Source of the DNA: Acanthococcus lagerstroemiae | Taxonomy: Eukaryota > Arthropoda > Insecta > Hemiptera > Eriococcidae | NCBI GenBank assembly: GCA_031841125.1 | Contig: CM063113.1 | Span: forward strand, 43,554,197-43,618,196 | Length of the DNA stretch: 64,000 nucleotides | Direction: 5' to 3' | Part shown: piece after piece, positions 54,101 through 57,793 of the stretch | Numbering within the stretch: position 1 is the stretch's first letter | Layout of the letters: each line of letters starts with the position of its first letter | The notes under the pieces: model-generated | The model's input: the letters and a program-made list of their open reading frames with translations, nothing else | The model's database searches: none | What the model was told of the DNA's origin: nothing | Position numbers and translations under genes: made by a program

Positions 54101-54900
54101 CACGCTACTGACACAGGTGTTGATCAGATTACATAAATTATATAAGTAGTGAAATAGGTCTTATATACACTGTACCCTACAGTATTTCCAGTGTCTGTTA
54201 TACACTTTTTATCTTAGCAATCTACAAATCAAAATTCAAAAGGGGCTAAAAGTTCACTATACATTAGGGTTAAACTGAGAACTTCTATTGTTATCTACTG
54301 ATAGACTGATACTGAGTCTAAGGCCCGTTTCACACTATGCCGTGTTGCCGGAACGGCAGCCCTGAAGGCGGTCAAATTATCACACAAAAGTCGGGTCTTC
54401 ACCCTTCACCCAGAGTGCGTCCTCTTGTTCAATCTGAACGCACCCCAAGATTTACCCATTTACCTGGTAAAAATGTTTCCGGTATTCCGTGACTGATTCT
54501 TTTCGTTACGTTCCGTTCCGTTCCGTTCCGTTCCGTTAATTATGTTCTGGTAACGTTATCTTTCCGTTAATCCGTTAAGTTAATTATTCCGGTTCACAGC
54601 CCTGATAGTTATCAAAGTTACCCCTGGATTATCAGTCTTACCATCGATTATAGTATTGTATTTGTAAACAGTTTTGAAAGCCCACCCAAGTGACCCGAAA
54701 ATGATATCAAAAGTCAAGTGAGCAATCTTCCCAACATTCCGCCCAATATTTTGTGTTATTCTAATTCTGCTGCCGAGTATTCCAAATTCTATTCTTACCA
54801 TTGCTGTGTTTCAGGCACGCTGATTCCCAACAGTTGCGTCGAGCCGTTGAGGGAGGCTCTGGCGGCGGACGCAGAAAAGACAGAAGAGGAAACCTTCTAA
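15105..54900 (+). CDS. SBNO1: Strawberry notch homologue SBNO1, complete gene, 26 coding exons
   Basis: Joining 26 exons with GT-AG borders and matching phases gives 4170 bp, 1389 residues, nearly the length of vertebrate SBNO1. Strawberry notch is a nuclear DExH-helicase-like transcriptional regulator, linked in Drosophila to Notch and EGFR signalling. Features: MPRPRRA and an acidic-Ser N-terminus; a Gly/Met/Gln-rich region with four GLQG repeats (148-163); an acidic [10 protein letters not shown] patch; P-loop [11 protein letters not shown] (352-362); DECH box (470-473); SAT (509-511); an acidic/serine then Lys-rich linker (about 700-840); a second conserved half with motif VI QQFGRTHR (980-987); and a conserved C-terminal domain ending EKTEEETF. 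The catalytic motifs look intact. The start is the first ATG before a clean donor and fits the head-to-head layout. The protein stops soon after [13 protein letters not shown], so it lacks the Gln-rich tail of some orthologues. No other gene family fits. Confidence 0.96.
15126..15766 (+). other. SBNO1 intron 1
   Basis: 641 bp with no repeat or coding content that I recognise. Promoter-proximal, so it could hold regulatory sites, but none is obvious. Confidence 0.5.
15767..15845 (+). CDS. SBNO1: SBNO1 coding exon 2
   Basis: Acceptor TTTCAG, donor GTACTT. Encodes [20 protein letters not shown], then DQVEVP: a highly acidic serine-rich segment suited to casein-kinase-type phosphorylation. Ends in phase 1. 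Confidence 0.88.
15922..16089 (+). CDS. SBNO1: SBNO1 coding exon 3
   Basis: Acceptor ATCGCAG, donor GTATTG. Encodes [15 protein letters not shown]... through [10 protein letters not shown], Asn/Ser/Lys-rich and predicted disordered. It joins in phase 1 to exon 4 across a 3.7-kb intron. Confidence 0.85.
16730..16812. repeat. Short dispersed repeat, copy 1
   Basis: TGGCGATGCACGCATGCCAA, then a GCACCCC and GAAACTACCCTTTCG block and ATCGCATCA, about 85 bp. The same order occurs at 38478-38563. The ends are partly complementary (GGCGATGC and GCATCGC), so it may be a tiny foldback element. Confidence 0.55.
17207..17393. repeat. hAT-like MITE with a G run
   Basis: Starts CAGGGGCGCTACC and ends with the inverse of CGAGGGCGCAATC. 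The GGGGGGGGAGGGGG tract before the right end matches other members here. No clear duplication in the flanks. Confidence 0.45.
18195..18636. repeat. Diverged direct duplication in SBNO1 intron 3
   Basis: Two copies of about 200 bp lie some 240 bp apart. Each holds GATCAAAAACCC, CTGCGAGATT, GAAGGTGATGGTTTTTCAT, GCGGGAATCC and TTGGTAGACATAATG in the same order. The rest of intron 3 (16090-19790) shows no gene. Confidence 0.7.
19791..20063 (+). CDS. SBNO1: SBNO1 coding exon 4 (with GLQG repeat)
   Basis: Acceptor AATTTTTAG, donor GTGAGT. Encodes [20 protein letters not shown], then a Gly/Met/Phe/Pro-rich stretch with four perfect GLQG units (bases about 19963-20010, 12-bp period) and [14 protein letters not shown]. 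Low-complexity, prion-like composition. The repeat is in frame. Confidence 0.88.
19963..20010 (+). repeat. 12-bp coding minisatellite in SBNO1
   Basis: Four copies of GG(G/C/T)CTGCAAGGT-type units encode GLQG four times. Third-position differences (GGCCTG, GGTCTG) show the units are not all recent. Confidence 0.85.
20650..20830. repeat. Repeated hairpin motifs resembling a transposon end
   Basis: Three units of (G)GGAATACCAAGATGTGTA-type sequence are each followed by a short palindrome, such as TGTGTAATTTTTTACACA and TGTGTATTTTTATACACA. The first unit begins CCCTGGAATACC after TTAT. They lie 3' of the minus-strand piggyBac-like frame, so they may be subterminal transposase-binding repeats of that element. 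Confidence 0.45.
21329..21811 (-). CDS. piggyBac-type transposase remnant: N-terminus fused to C-terminal zinc domain, catalytic core absent
   Basis: An uninterrupted 160-codon frame from ATG. Residues 1-65 are very acidic. [12 protein letters not shown] (about 69-80) resembles the G-[KR]-D-G-T-x-W entry to piggyBac transposase domains. Residues 115-160 form a cysteine-rich cross-brace finger, CDVC, KVCTLC, NSICGEH and ICTAC, with the C-x2-C-x4-C-x2-H core of piggyBac C-terminal domains. Between them, only about 35 residues replace the several hundred that hold the DDD catalytic core, so it cannot cut DNA by itself. It is antisense inside SBNO1 intron 4. It could be a decaying deletion derivative, or a retained DNA-binding protein or repressor. 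The lack of any stop codon is notable, but at 160 codons it is not proof of selection. Confidence 0.65.
   Translation of the reverse strand: MSANDTQRFQEEFLRDINVEQRNEEDRYPDDASDDLEPDVLLTDDNEDDEIEAELVTAERAINEREHEIEGRDGTIWTLQPASGTTDPSVAPINVIVPQRKSARAVRARTDEPHGRCDVCKTTGRGVNAKKATKVCTLCANSICGEHQNKVIICTACSEN
22373..22500. repeat. Fragment of a hAT-like G/C-run element
   Basis: CAGTGGCGTAAATACGGAGG followed by GGATTTGGGG and CCCTCCCC resembles the left ends of hAT MITEs elsewhere in the window. I could not find a matching right end. Confidence 0.35.
24381..24782. repeat. Miniature element with AAGGTGTCTAC ends
   Basis: Begins AAGGTGTCTACAGG and ends with its inverse, GTAGACACCTT. The interior is rich in TTTGGAAA and AAAGTCAGGAA. 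The flanks GAAATTAC and GAATTAAA are similar but not identical, so the duplication is uncertain. Confidence 0.6.
25708..25907. repeat. Foldback miniature element, copy 2
   Basis: Extended inverted ends: GCATGCGTAGAGCAC, CAACCGAGTATGGACATCCG and GCGCCCGTCGATGCC on the left return inverted on the right (GGCATCG..., CGGATGTTCATACTCG, GTGCTCTAGCATGC). About 200 bp, almost entirely self-complementary. Related to positions 1-185. Confidence 0.8.
25965..26293. repeat. hAT (Charlie-like) MITE
   Basis: Starts CAGCGTTTCCCAAACTTT and ends GTTGCGACCCACGGGAACCG, then CTG: the classic end pair of hAT/Charlie-type elements. The flanks CCCTAACC and CTTTAACC agree at 6 of 8 positions. 329 bp, non-coding. Confidence 0.75.
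26370..27850 (+). mobile_element. RTE-like LINE fragment (reverse transcriptase tail), split by a MITE
   Basis: The first part (about 26380-26680) reads [10 protein letters not shown], the A/YxDD catalytic box of reverse transcriptase, then [20 protein letters not shown], with several stops. The second (about 27440-27850) reads [20 protein letters not shown], then [10 protein letters not shown] and GGRPPTRW, the usual C-terminal end of RTE-type LINE proteins. A 682-bp element separates them. The tail runs into AT-rich sequence at 27890-27920. Dead copy; no ORF1, endonuclease or full polymerase. Confidence 0.75.
26683..27364. repeat. Inverted-repeat element inserted in the LINE fragment
   Basis: The ends are GGTTAGAACCAAAAGGAGT and the inverse of GGTTAGAACCAAAAGGGGT, flanked by GAATC on each side (26678-26682 and 27365-27369). 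The interior is AT-rich with no recognised protein. The LINE reading frame is interrupted exactly between its reverse transcriptase box and C-terminus. Confidence 0.7.
28618..29070. repeat. Possible hAT-like element
   Basis: CACTGCTGCCAACCTCAAG at the left and the inverse of CAGGGCTACCAACATAG at the right resemble TIRs of the CAGTGTTGCCA group. An internal AAGATCTCTCAAGATCTTGAGA tract is repetitive. No duplication seen. Confidence 0.3.
29650..29864 (+). CDS. SBNO1: SBNO1 coding exon 5
   Basis: Acceptor GCTCGGTTAG, donor GTTCGT after AAG. Encodes [20 protein letters not shown]... through [14 protein letters not shown], Met/Gln/Pro-rich like exon 4. Both splice sites are weaker than elsewhere, but the phase fits on both sides. 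Confidence 0.82.
30533..30620 (+). CDS. SBNO1: SBNO1 coding exon 6
   Basis: Acceptor TCGCAACAG, donor GTAAGT. Encodes [20 protein letters not shown], then TYADYMPSK: an acidic stretch followed by the conserved AETY-x-x-YMP entry to the ATPase half. Confidence 0.93.
30666..30960. repeat. Two adjacent hAT-like G-run repeats
   Basis: GGCCGTACCCAGGATTTAAG, then a G run, TGCGATTAAGAT and CACAGATCCGCCCTCCTCTC recurs about 148 bp further on (GGCCGTAGCGAGGATTTAAG). The start is the well-known GGCGTAGCCAGGATTT end of hAT MITEs. A C run at 30967 follows. Confidence 0.65.
31085..31330. repeat. G/C-run repeat family, copy 1
   Basis: GGGACGAAACTAT, a G run, C run, TGGCAAATTTTGAAAC, a TTTGTTTG tract, then CCCCAAACTGAAAGTCA. 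The same order occurs at 32320-32535. Probably another hAT-like non-autonomous element. Confidence 0.6.
31814..32113. repeat. hAT MITE with 8-bp target duplication
   Basis: Starts CAGGGCCGTAGAC and ends CTCTCATCAGGCCTG. The flanks AATAATTT and ATTAATTT match at 7 of 8 positions. A related shorter copy lies inverted at 39052-39253. Confidence 0.75.
32280..32535. repeat. G/C-run repeat family, copy 2, with short tandem duplication
   Basis: GGGGGATAAGGTTCATTTGC is repeated twice in tandem (near 32280 and 32304), followed by GGGACGAAACTATGCGGGG and the rest of the family found at 31085. Confidence 0.6.
32690..33400. repeat. Degenerate minisatellite (AAGACTGTGTTAAGACT type)
   Basis: About 700 bp of loose repeats of TTAAGACT, AAGACTGTGTTA and CTTGTTAGGACT form. 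The reverse complement resembles the array at 9870-10835. Non-coding, SBNO1 intron 6. Confidence 0.55.
33950..34620. repeat. Inverted pair of a retroelement-like end
   Basis: AAACATGTTTTCGGATATTA, then CATCATCAGCTGT at 33975 and the inverse of AAAACGTTTTCGACTATTAC, then ATCATCAGTTGT near 34590 face each other. Further in, GTGTTCCTATTGGTTGTTTG (34082) is the inverse of CAAACAACCAATAGGAACAC (34472). Each arm read toward its end gives a similar peptide, [19 protein letters not shown] and [19 protein letters not shown]. The CTGATGATG...GAAAACG end resembles those of Penelope-like elements. The superfamily is inferred. Confidence 0.5.
34738..34947 (+). CDS. SBNO1: SBNO1 coding exon 7
   Basis: Acceptor TTGTACAG, donor GTAACG. 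Encodes [20 protein letters not shown], then [30 protein letters not shown] and SRAGFLIG. The LQLEA-[IV]-x-YA-x-QQHE helix precedes the P-loop in all strawberry notch proteins. Confidence 0.96.
35047..35222 (+). CDS. SBNO1: SBNO1 coding exon 8 (P-loop)
   Basis: Acceptor ACTGTGTAG, donor GTAATG. Encodes [20 protein letters not shown], the nucleotide-binding loop with its Lys, then [18 protein letters not shown] and IEVYPLNK. Motifs I and Ia of the helicase-like fold. Confidence 0.97.
35223..36569 (+). other. SBNO1 intron 8
   Basis: 1.35 kb. No recognised gene or mobile element. Short antisense open frames have no family features. Confidence 0.5.
36570..36737 (+). CDS. SBNO1: SBNO1 coding exon 9
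   Basis: Acceptor ACTTTCCAG, donor GTATGC. Encodes [20 protein letters not shown], then [34 protein letters not shown], the stretch before the DECH box. Confidence 0.96.
36842..37083 (+). CDS. SBNO1: SBNO1 coding exon 10 (DECH box)
   Basis: Acceptor CGAATTTAG, donor GTGAGT. Encodes [11 protein letters not shown] (Walker B, residues 467-477), [30 protein letters not shown] (motif III with SAT) and [14 protein letters not shown]. Catalytic residues are intact. Ends in phase 2. Confidence 0.97.
37270..37420. repeat. Degenerate CAGA/TGAC simple repeat
   Basis: Loose GACAGACAG, GACTGACA and CAGCCAGCCAGACAGACAG units lie inside SBNO1 intron 10. Similar tracts lie near 38400 and 39270, around a SINE. 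Confidence 0.4.
37587..37740 (+). CDS. SBNO1: SBNO1 coding exon 11
   Basis: Acceptor CATTTCAG, donor GTAAGG. Encodes [20 protein letters not shown], then [17 protein letters not shown], one of the most conserved strawberry notch stretches. Confidence 0.97.
37823..37983 (+). CDS. SBNO1: SBNO1 coding exon 12
   Basis: Acceptor TTTTTTTAG, donor GTTCGT. Encodes [20 protein letters not shown], then [20 protein letters not shown] and KVRYAVDIA. Ends in phase 2. Confidence 0.96.
38079..38198 (+). CDS. SBNO1: SBNO1 coding exon 13
   Basis: Acceptor GATTTACAG, donor GTAAGA. Encodes [20 protein letters not shown], then [20 protein letters not shown], the start of the C-terminal helicase lobe. Confidence 0.96.
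38478..38563. repeat. Short dispersed repeat, copy 2
   Basis: Same block order as 16730-16812: GGCGATGCACGCATGCCAAA, a GCACCCCC and GGAAACTACCCTTTCGGGCA, then TCGCATCA. About 80 percent alike by eye. Confidence 0.55.
38822..39053 (+). repeat. tRNA-derived SINE
   Basis: TGGCCGAGTGGATAGCGC is an A box and GGGTTCGAGCCC a B box, about 35 bp apart, as in a tRNA head used as a pol III promoter. A body follows (GAAGAGGGCTGAGACAGCC, TCTCTGAGGTAATGCTCGAA, AGGG-GGATT). A body-only copy lies at 47793-47939. Its 3' part is interrupted by the hAT MITE at 39052. The cloverleaf is incomplete, so it is not called as a tRNA gene. Confidence 0.75.
39052..39253. repeat. hAT MITE inserted in the SINE
   Basis: Ends CAGGCCTGATGAGAGG and the inverse of CAAGGCCGCAC. 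The flanks GTCAAATG (39044) and GTCAAATA (39254) match at 7 of 8 positions. Same family as 31814-32113 in reverse. Confidence 0.7.
39697..39848 (+). CDS. SBNO1: SBNO1 coding exon 14
   Basis: Acceptor TTCTTACAG, donor GTAAGC. Encodes [20 protein letters not shown], then [14 protein letters not shown] and a linker SSSGKRKS. The first half is conserved; the linker is variable. Confidence 0.94.
40346..40516 (+). CDS. SBNO1: SBNO1 coding exon 15 (acidic serine linker)
   Basis: Acceptor ATTTGCAG, donor GTACGA. Encodes [20 protein letters not shown] through [12 protein letters not shown], a Ser/Asp/Glu linker that separates the two helicase lobes in the family. Confidence 0.9.
40603..40886 (+). CDS. 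SBNO1: SBNO1 coding exon 16
   Basis: Acceptor TGTTTACAG, donor GTATTG. Encodes [20 protein letters not shown], a likely nuclear localisation signal, then [36 protein letters not shown] and NVAE, the conserved start of the second domain. Confidence 0.95.
40968..41067 (+). CDS. SBNO1: SBNO1 coding exon 17
   Basis: Acceptor TTTGTTAG, donor GTTCGT. Encodes [20 protein letters not shown], then [13 protein letters not shown]. Ends in phase 1. Confidence 0.95.
41150..41314 (+). CDS. SBNO1: SBNO1 coding exon 18
   Basis: Acceptor GTTTTACAG, donor GTAAGT. Encodes [20 protein letters not shown], then [17 protein letters not shown] and [14 protein letters not shown]: helicase motif V and the start of motif VI. 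Confidence 0.97.
41398..41510 (+). CDS. SBNO1: SBNO1 coding exon 19 (motif VI)
   Basis: Acceptor GACTCCAG, donor GTGAGT. Completes [12 protein letters not shown] with the arginine finger, then [20 protein letters not shown] and VAKRLESL. Confidence 0.97.
41591..41762 (+). CDS. SBNO1: SBNO1 coding exon 20
   Basis: Acceptor TTTTTACAG, donor GTATCA. Encodes [20 protein letters not shown], then [17 protein letters not shown] and [12 protein letters not shown]. Ends in phase 1 before the 4.1-kb intron with the large inverted repeat. Confidence 0.97.
42891..43325 (+). mobile_element. RTE-like LINE tail, copy 1
   Basis: [11 protein letters not shown], then after a frameshift [25 protein letters not shown] and [10 protein letters not shown] follow the C-terminal pattern of the LINE at 26370. 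Compared with copy 2, it has small deletions (for example AAGCGAGTCCCGAGG against AAGCGAGTCACCGAGG). Confidence 0.65.
43325..43870. repeat. Tandem duplication of about 268 bp
   Basis: Two consecutive units share GAGCTAGA, TTTTTTGACC, GGAACGGAGCGTCACC, GAAAACAGTCTTTA, ATTATGTCTTTYTTGGG and GCTTCGGCG in order. Units start near 43332 and 43600. Confidence 0.65.
44030..44200. repeat. Minisatellite of about 38 bp with internal palindromes
   Basis: About four units of ATCACGAGSGTCGTGACT, then a CTGTGGGTCCTGTACA part. ATCACGA and TCGTGAT-type halves make each unit able to form a hairpin. The last unit merges into LINE copy 2. Confidence 0.6.
44155..44615 (+). mobile_element. RTE-like LINE tail, copy 2
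   Basis: Nearly identical to 42891-43325 in direct orientation, starting AGCTAGATCACAAGCGTCGT. Reads [19 protein letters not shown] and [16 protein letters not shown]. Confidence 0.7.
45895..46119 (+). CDS. SBNO1: SBNO1 coding exon 21
   Basis: Acceptor GCATTTCAG, donor GTGAGT. Encodes [20 protein letters not shown], then [37 protein letters not shown] and RFDLGIL. Conserved C-terminal domain. Confidence 0.97.
46301..46488 (+). CDS. SBNO1: SBNO1 coding exon 22
   Basis: Acceptor TGTATACAG, donor GTAAGT. Encodes [20 protein letters not shown], then [19 protein letters not shown] and [10 protein letters not shown]. Confidence 0.96.
46611..46733 (+). CDS. SBNO1: SBNO1 coding exon 23
   Basis: Acceptor TTCATTGTAG, donor GTAAGT. 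Encodes [20 protein letters not shown], then [15 protein letters not shown]. Phase 0 at both ends. Confidence 0.96.
46818..46939 (+). CDS. SBNO1: SBNO1 coding exon 24
   Basis: Acceptor TTACTTCAG, donor GTAAGT. Encodes [20 protein letters not shown], then [18 protein letters not shown], with the conserved C-[ST]-HAYW-RG junction split after TG. Confidence 0.96.
47128..47321 (+). CDS. SBNO1: SBNO1 coding exon 25
   Basis: Acceptor GTTTCGCAG, donor GTAAGT. Encodes [20 protein letters not shown], then [20 protein letters not shown] and [14 protein letters not shown]. Ends in phase 1 before a 7.5-kb intron. Confidence 0.96.
47793..47939 (+). repeat. SINE body, truncated at 5' end
   Basis: CATTTCGACCTATG, GAAGAGGGCTAAGACAGCCC, TCTCTGAGGTAATGCTCGAA and AGGGCGGATTCCAGGGCGCG match the body of the SINE at 38822, but the tRNA head is missing, as expected for incomplete reverse transcription. 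Confidence 0.7.
48562..50968. mobile_element. hAT-like element with CAGTGTTGCCA ends
   Basis: Starts CAGTGTTGCCACTTTAGC and ends ATTGGCAACACTG, the inverse. Many ATTTAGCATAATT-type repeats lie near both ends (48580-48700 and 50700-50940). No transposase frame in 2.4 kb. A second hAT MITE is nested at 49763-50326. Confidence 0.6.
49763..50326. repeat. hAT MITE (TAGAGATGGGC type) with perfect 8-bp duplication
   Basis: Starts TAGAGATGGGC and ends GCTCTTCTCTG. GTCCCAAT flanks it at 49755-49762 and 50327-50334. The interior is rich in GTTCAC / GAACTAGTTC / AACTTGCTC repeats. Confidence 0.85.
51017..52664. mobile_element. hAT-like element A (CAGGGCTGTGA ends), interrupted
   Basis: Starts CAGGGCTGTGAACTGG and ends with the inverse of CAGGGCTGTGATAACGG. 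The flanks share CTGTAA on both sides. Contains ACGGA repeats and, at 51235-52009, a CACTA-type insertion. The rest matches element B in inverse orientation. Confidence 0.8.
51235..52009. mobile_element. CACTA-type element nested in hAT element A
   Basis: Begins CACTACCCAACA and ends TGTTGTGTAGTG, flanked by the 3-bp duplication TAA (51232-51234 and 52010-52012). The uninterrupted sequence GTGTGATAATTTGACC in element B shows the empty site. Subterminal inverted block TATTTTTCACGCTGAATTCA on both sides. 775 bp, no transposase. Confidence 0.8.
53720..54604. mobile_element. hAT-like element B, intact, inverted relative to A
   Basis: Begins CAGGGCTGTGATAACGG and ends GGTTCACAGCCCTG. The 8-bp duplication ATAGTTAT is perfect (53712-53719 and 54605-54612). 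885 bp with a CCGTT microsatellite near 54510. Non-coding. Near-identical to element A without its insertion. Confidence 0.88.
54815..54900 (+). CDS. SBNO1: SBNO1 coding exon 26 (last)
   Basis: Acceptor GTGTTTCAG. Encodes [20 protein letters not shown], then EKTEEETF and TAA. I-[IV]-P-x-[NS]-C-V-x-PL is conserved; the short acidic end replaces the longer Gln-rich tail of vertebrate SBNO1. Confidence 0.93.
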
Positions 54901-55728
54901 AGCCTGTACATATACTTGTCGACTTACCGTTAACGTGTATTTTTTTCGAAATCGTTTTTATTAATCTAAAAAATAATTTTTGTAAAAAGTAAACGGCCAA
55001 ATAATTTTTACGATTTACGGCTCGAAAACTTTGTTTGATGTATAAACAAATTTAGTTACCCTATTAGATTCTGCACACGCTATTCGCTTGTTTATTGTAT
55101 TAATTAATTTTTTAAATTTTTGTAATCTTCCTTTTTTTTTCTTCTTCGTTTCGATTCGAAAGGTCTTTCACTGAATTTTAGTTATTGAGTTATCGCTTTT
55201 TAATACCGTTGAAACAATATTTTTAGATTTTTTTTTAAATTTTTTTTTTTTACTTTACGTTTATTATTATTTAGTGTTTCTTTTTTCTCAAACGTTTAGT
55301 TGCATTTAACTTTAGTTTTAAAAATGATTTTCAGTGTAAAAACGTGTTATTTTATGGTAAGTTCGTTAGGTAGTTTTTACTCTTGGTATTAATGGCTTCT
55401 GTGTTGATGACAGCGTTCTATATGGTGCAATACTCGGTAGTAACGCGTGTGCGCGCGGAACAAAATTAGCGCTGAAAATACGTAGAAGTATTTTTATGTA
55501 GCTTGTAATCTTGTCGAGAAGTCGAAAGAGGGTATAGCTGCGAAAGGTAGTATGTCCAATAGAATCAAACACCAGAATTCCAATGAGAAAGATTTTATAC
55601 AAGTCTATGGGTGCAAATGCTAAGAATGAGAAATCGATATGTGCCTTGTATACAATACACACATGACTTTATTATTCTTCGTATTTTCATCTGTGGGCTC
55701 ACATGTCGTATTTCTCATTGGTTTACTC
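54901..55728 (+). other. SBNO1 3' UTR and flank
   Basis: Very AT-rich with T runs. No perfect AATAAA soon after the stop; TATAAA near 55040 is a possible variant polyadenylation signal. I cannot fix the transcript end. Confidence 0.4.
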
Positions 55729-56172
55729 CAGAGTTGGAAGGCTAGCTGAAAGCTGAAAGTTTTTTTAAGCCGAAAGTTGGAGAATTTTGACGATAACGAG
55801 CCAATAGTCAAAAGTTGAAAAATATTTTTGATGGGAACCGAAAAGCTGAAAGTTGTATTTATTCAGGTTTCCTTTCATTTTCCCGCCCTTCCCGTTCCAA
55901 TTCCTTGTCTTCTGTGTCCAAGTTCCTGAAACAATATTAAGTTCTATTCTTAACAAACTAATGAACAACGCTTGATAAATGTTTTCTTTTTTTGAAAAGT
56001 CAAAAGTTGAAAATTTTGAGCCAAATGTTGAAACATTTTGATACTGGAAACCTTAAAAGTCGAAAGCTGAAAAAATATTCCAAGTGAAAAGCGAACAGCT
56101 GTAAGTATTCTATGTTGATATGGAAAGCTAATATCAAAAGTGAAAGCTTTATCTTACGGCTTTCCACCTCTG
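55729..56172. repeat. hAT MITE (CAGAGGTGGAAAG type)
   Basis: Starts CAGAGTTGGAAGGC and ends with the inverse of CAGAGGTGGAAAGCC. The flanks GTTTACTC and GTTTACTG match at 7 of 8. The interior repeats AAGCTGAAAG and GTCAAAAGTTGAAA. Confidence 0.78.
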
Positions 56173-57399
56173 GTTTACTGTACGGTCGTGGTATTTTGGA
56201 CATACTATCTTTTGCAGCTGTGCCATCGGTTGTGTCGTTAATGATCCGTTTAAAATTGAACTCGCACTTCCGTCGAGAGCCCCGAATGATGAAATTGGGT
56301 TGAAAGAGCGGGGTGAATTTGTAATAATGGCTTAAATTGTCGTTCTAGACGAATCTCCTGAGGTGCGTTCAAGATGAACACGCGGGCGCGTGCCCTAGTA
56401 AAAAGAACGTCGTTTACATTAAAAATTTCATGTACCCCGGTGAATGGGGCAATTCGGGAATACACTTGTTCTACACTCCTCGTGTAAACCCGCCTTGCTA
56501 TTTTCACTCGAAACACATCCGTGTGTAGACGGTCTAGAGTACAAGTGGATTTGGGTTTTAGAAAGTTGTTAGGGGGAGCTATATTTGGAATCAGCAGAGG
56601 CGGAAACAGCGAAAGCTTTTCTCGCTGCCTGCTTTTTTCTTCATGGAACACGCAAATTGTTTCGCAAGCTCTCCTCCCAGAAAATGTGCTCGCGGTCGGA
56701 CGGCGAATGATTTTAACTGCCCCAACCGTTATTCATAGTCACACGAACTTATAAATTGCATTTTTAGAAGCGTGAATATGAACTCGCTTTTATTTTAATC
56801 TCATTTAGTTGATACAATTTTAATTCACCCAGAATTGCATTATCGCTTTCTGTATCGTTAAAATTGAAACAGTTCACTCGAGGATGTTTCTTCGAAACTC
56901 GGTGCAGCAAGAAGAGATCTGTTCTGTTCCGCTACAGCGGACCTCGTAATTCGTGTTTTCATGTGCTTGTAAAATGTAAGTTGACGTTCACGTTGAATTT
57001 CCTTGTTGTGAATACGAAATCTGTATTGTATTTTTGAGCTTCGATGTGATCCAGACACTGTTTCAGTTTCGTTTTTGTATATTTTCATTTTTTTTTTTGT
57101 CATTCATTGGACGGAGGGTCTCTAGCTTTACTTTTTTAAATTATTATATTGTAATTTGTCTCTCCAGTAATTCGAAGCTTAAAAGCGATTTTGAAAAATT
57201 TTTGTTCCTTTACGTAATTATAATCAGTTTTTATTATTAAAAACCTCGATGTTTGTGATTTTATGTAATTTTACAAATATATAATTTCTTTAACCCTGTG
57301 TTATGTATCCCAGTCGCGGAGAACTGCTGGGGGTCAGATTTGGATACACATTTTTATGTCTTTACTTTGTCACACAACGGAAACTTACCCCCATCCACC

Positions 57400-57665
57400 C
57401 GTAGGCATTTTTCACCGAGCAGTTGAGAAAATTTACCATTTCCGTCAGGCGGAGTTGGAAAAATCCAACAAGTCAGAGCCCCTCTATTTTTTCTTGCTTT
57501 GTGAGTCGAGAAGTTGGGAAGATTCCACAAATCCGAAGTTTTGTTTTGCTTTGATATTGGAGAATTTTGAGTTGAGTCAGTTGGAAAAATCCAAGTCAGA
57601 ATATTTTTTTGGATTTGATACTTAAGAACGTTTGAGTTGAGTCAGTTGGGACATTCACAATTTTG
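57400..57665. repeat. Copies of a dispersed CAGTTGGGA module
   Basis: GCTTTGATATTGGAGAATTT, TGAGTTGAGTCAGTTGG and similar lines repeat about every 80-90 bp. The reverse complement is the interior of the hAT MITE at 7196. Confidence 0.55.
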
Positions 57666-57793
57666 GTTCCCCGCTGCGTGCTGCATCCAGTATCTGGTGC
57701 ACCGGCGCAGATGGTCGAATCGAGAATCTCCGATACTCTCCCGTCGCAGCATCCAGATGTCTGGTGATCCGGGACAGAACCATCCCAACACCT

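Noticed and set aside
56250..56651. 133-codon minus-strand frame
   Set aside because: No motif, no splice context, spans ordinary AT-rich flank beyond SBNO1.
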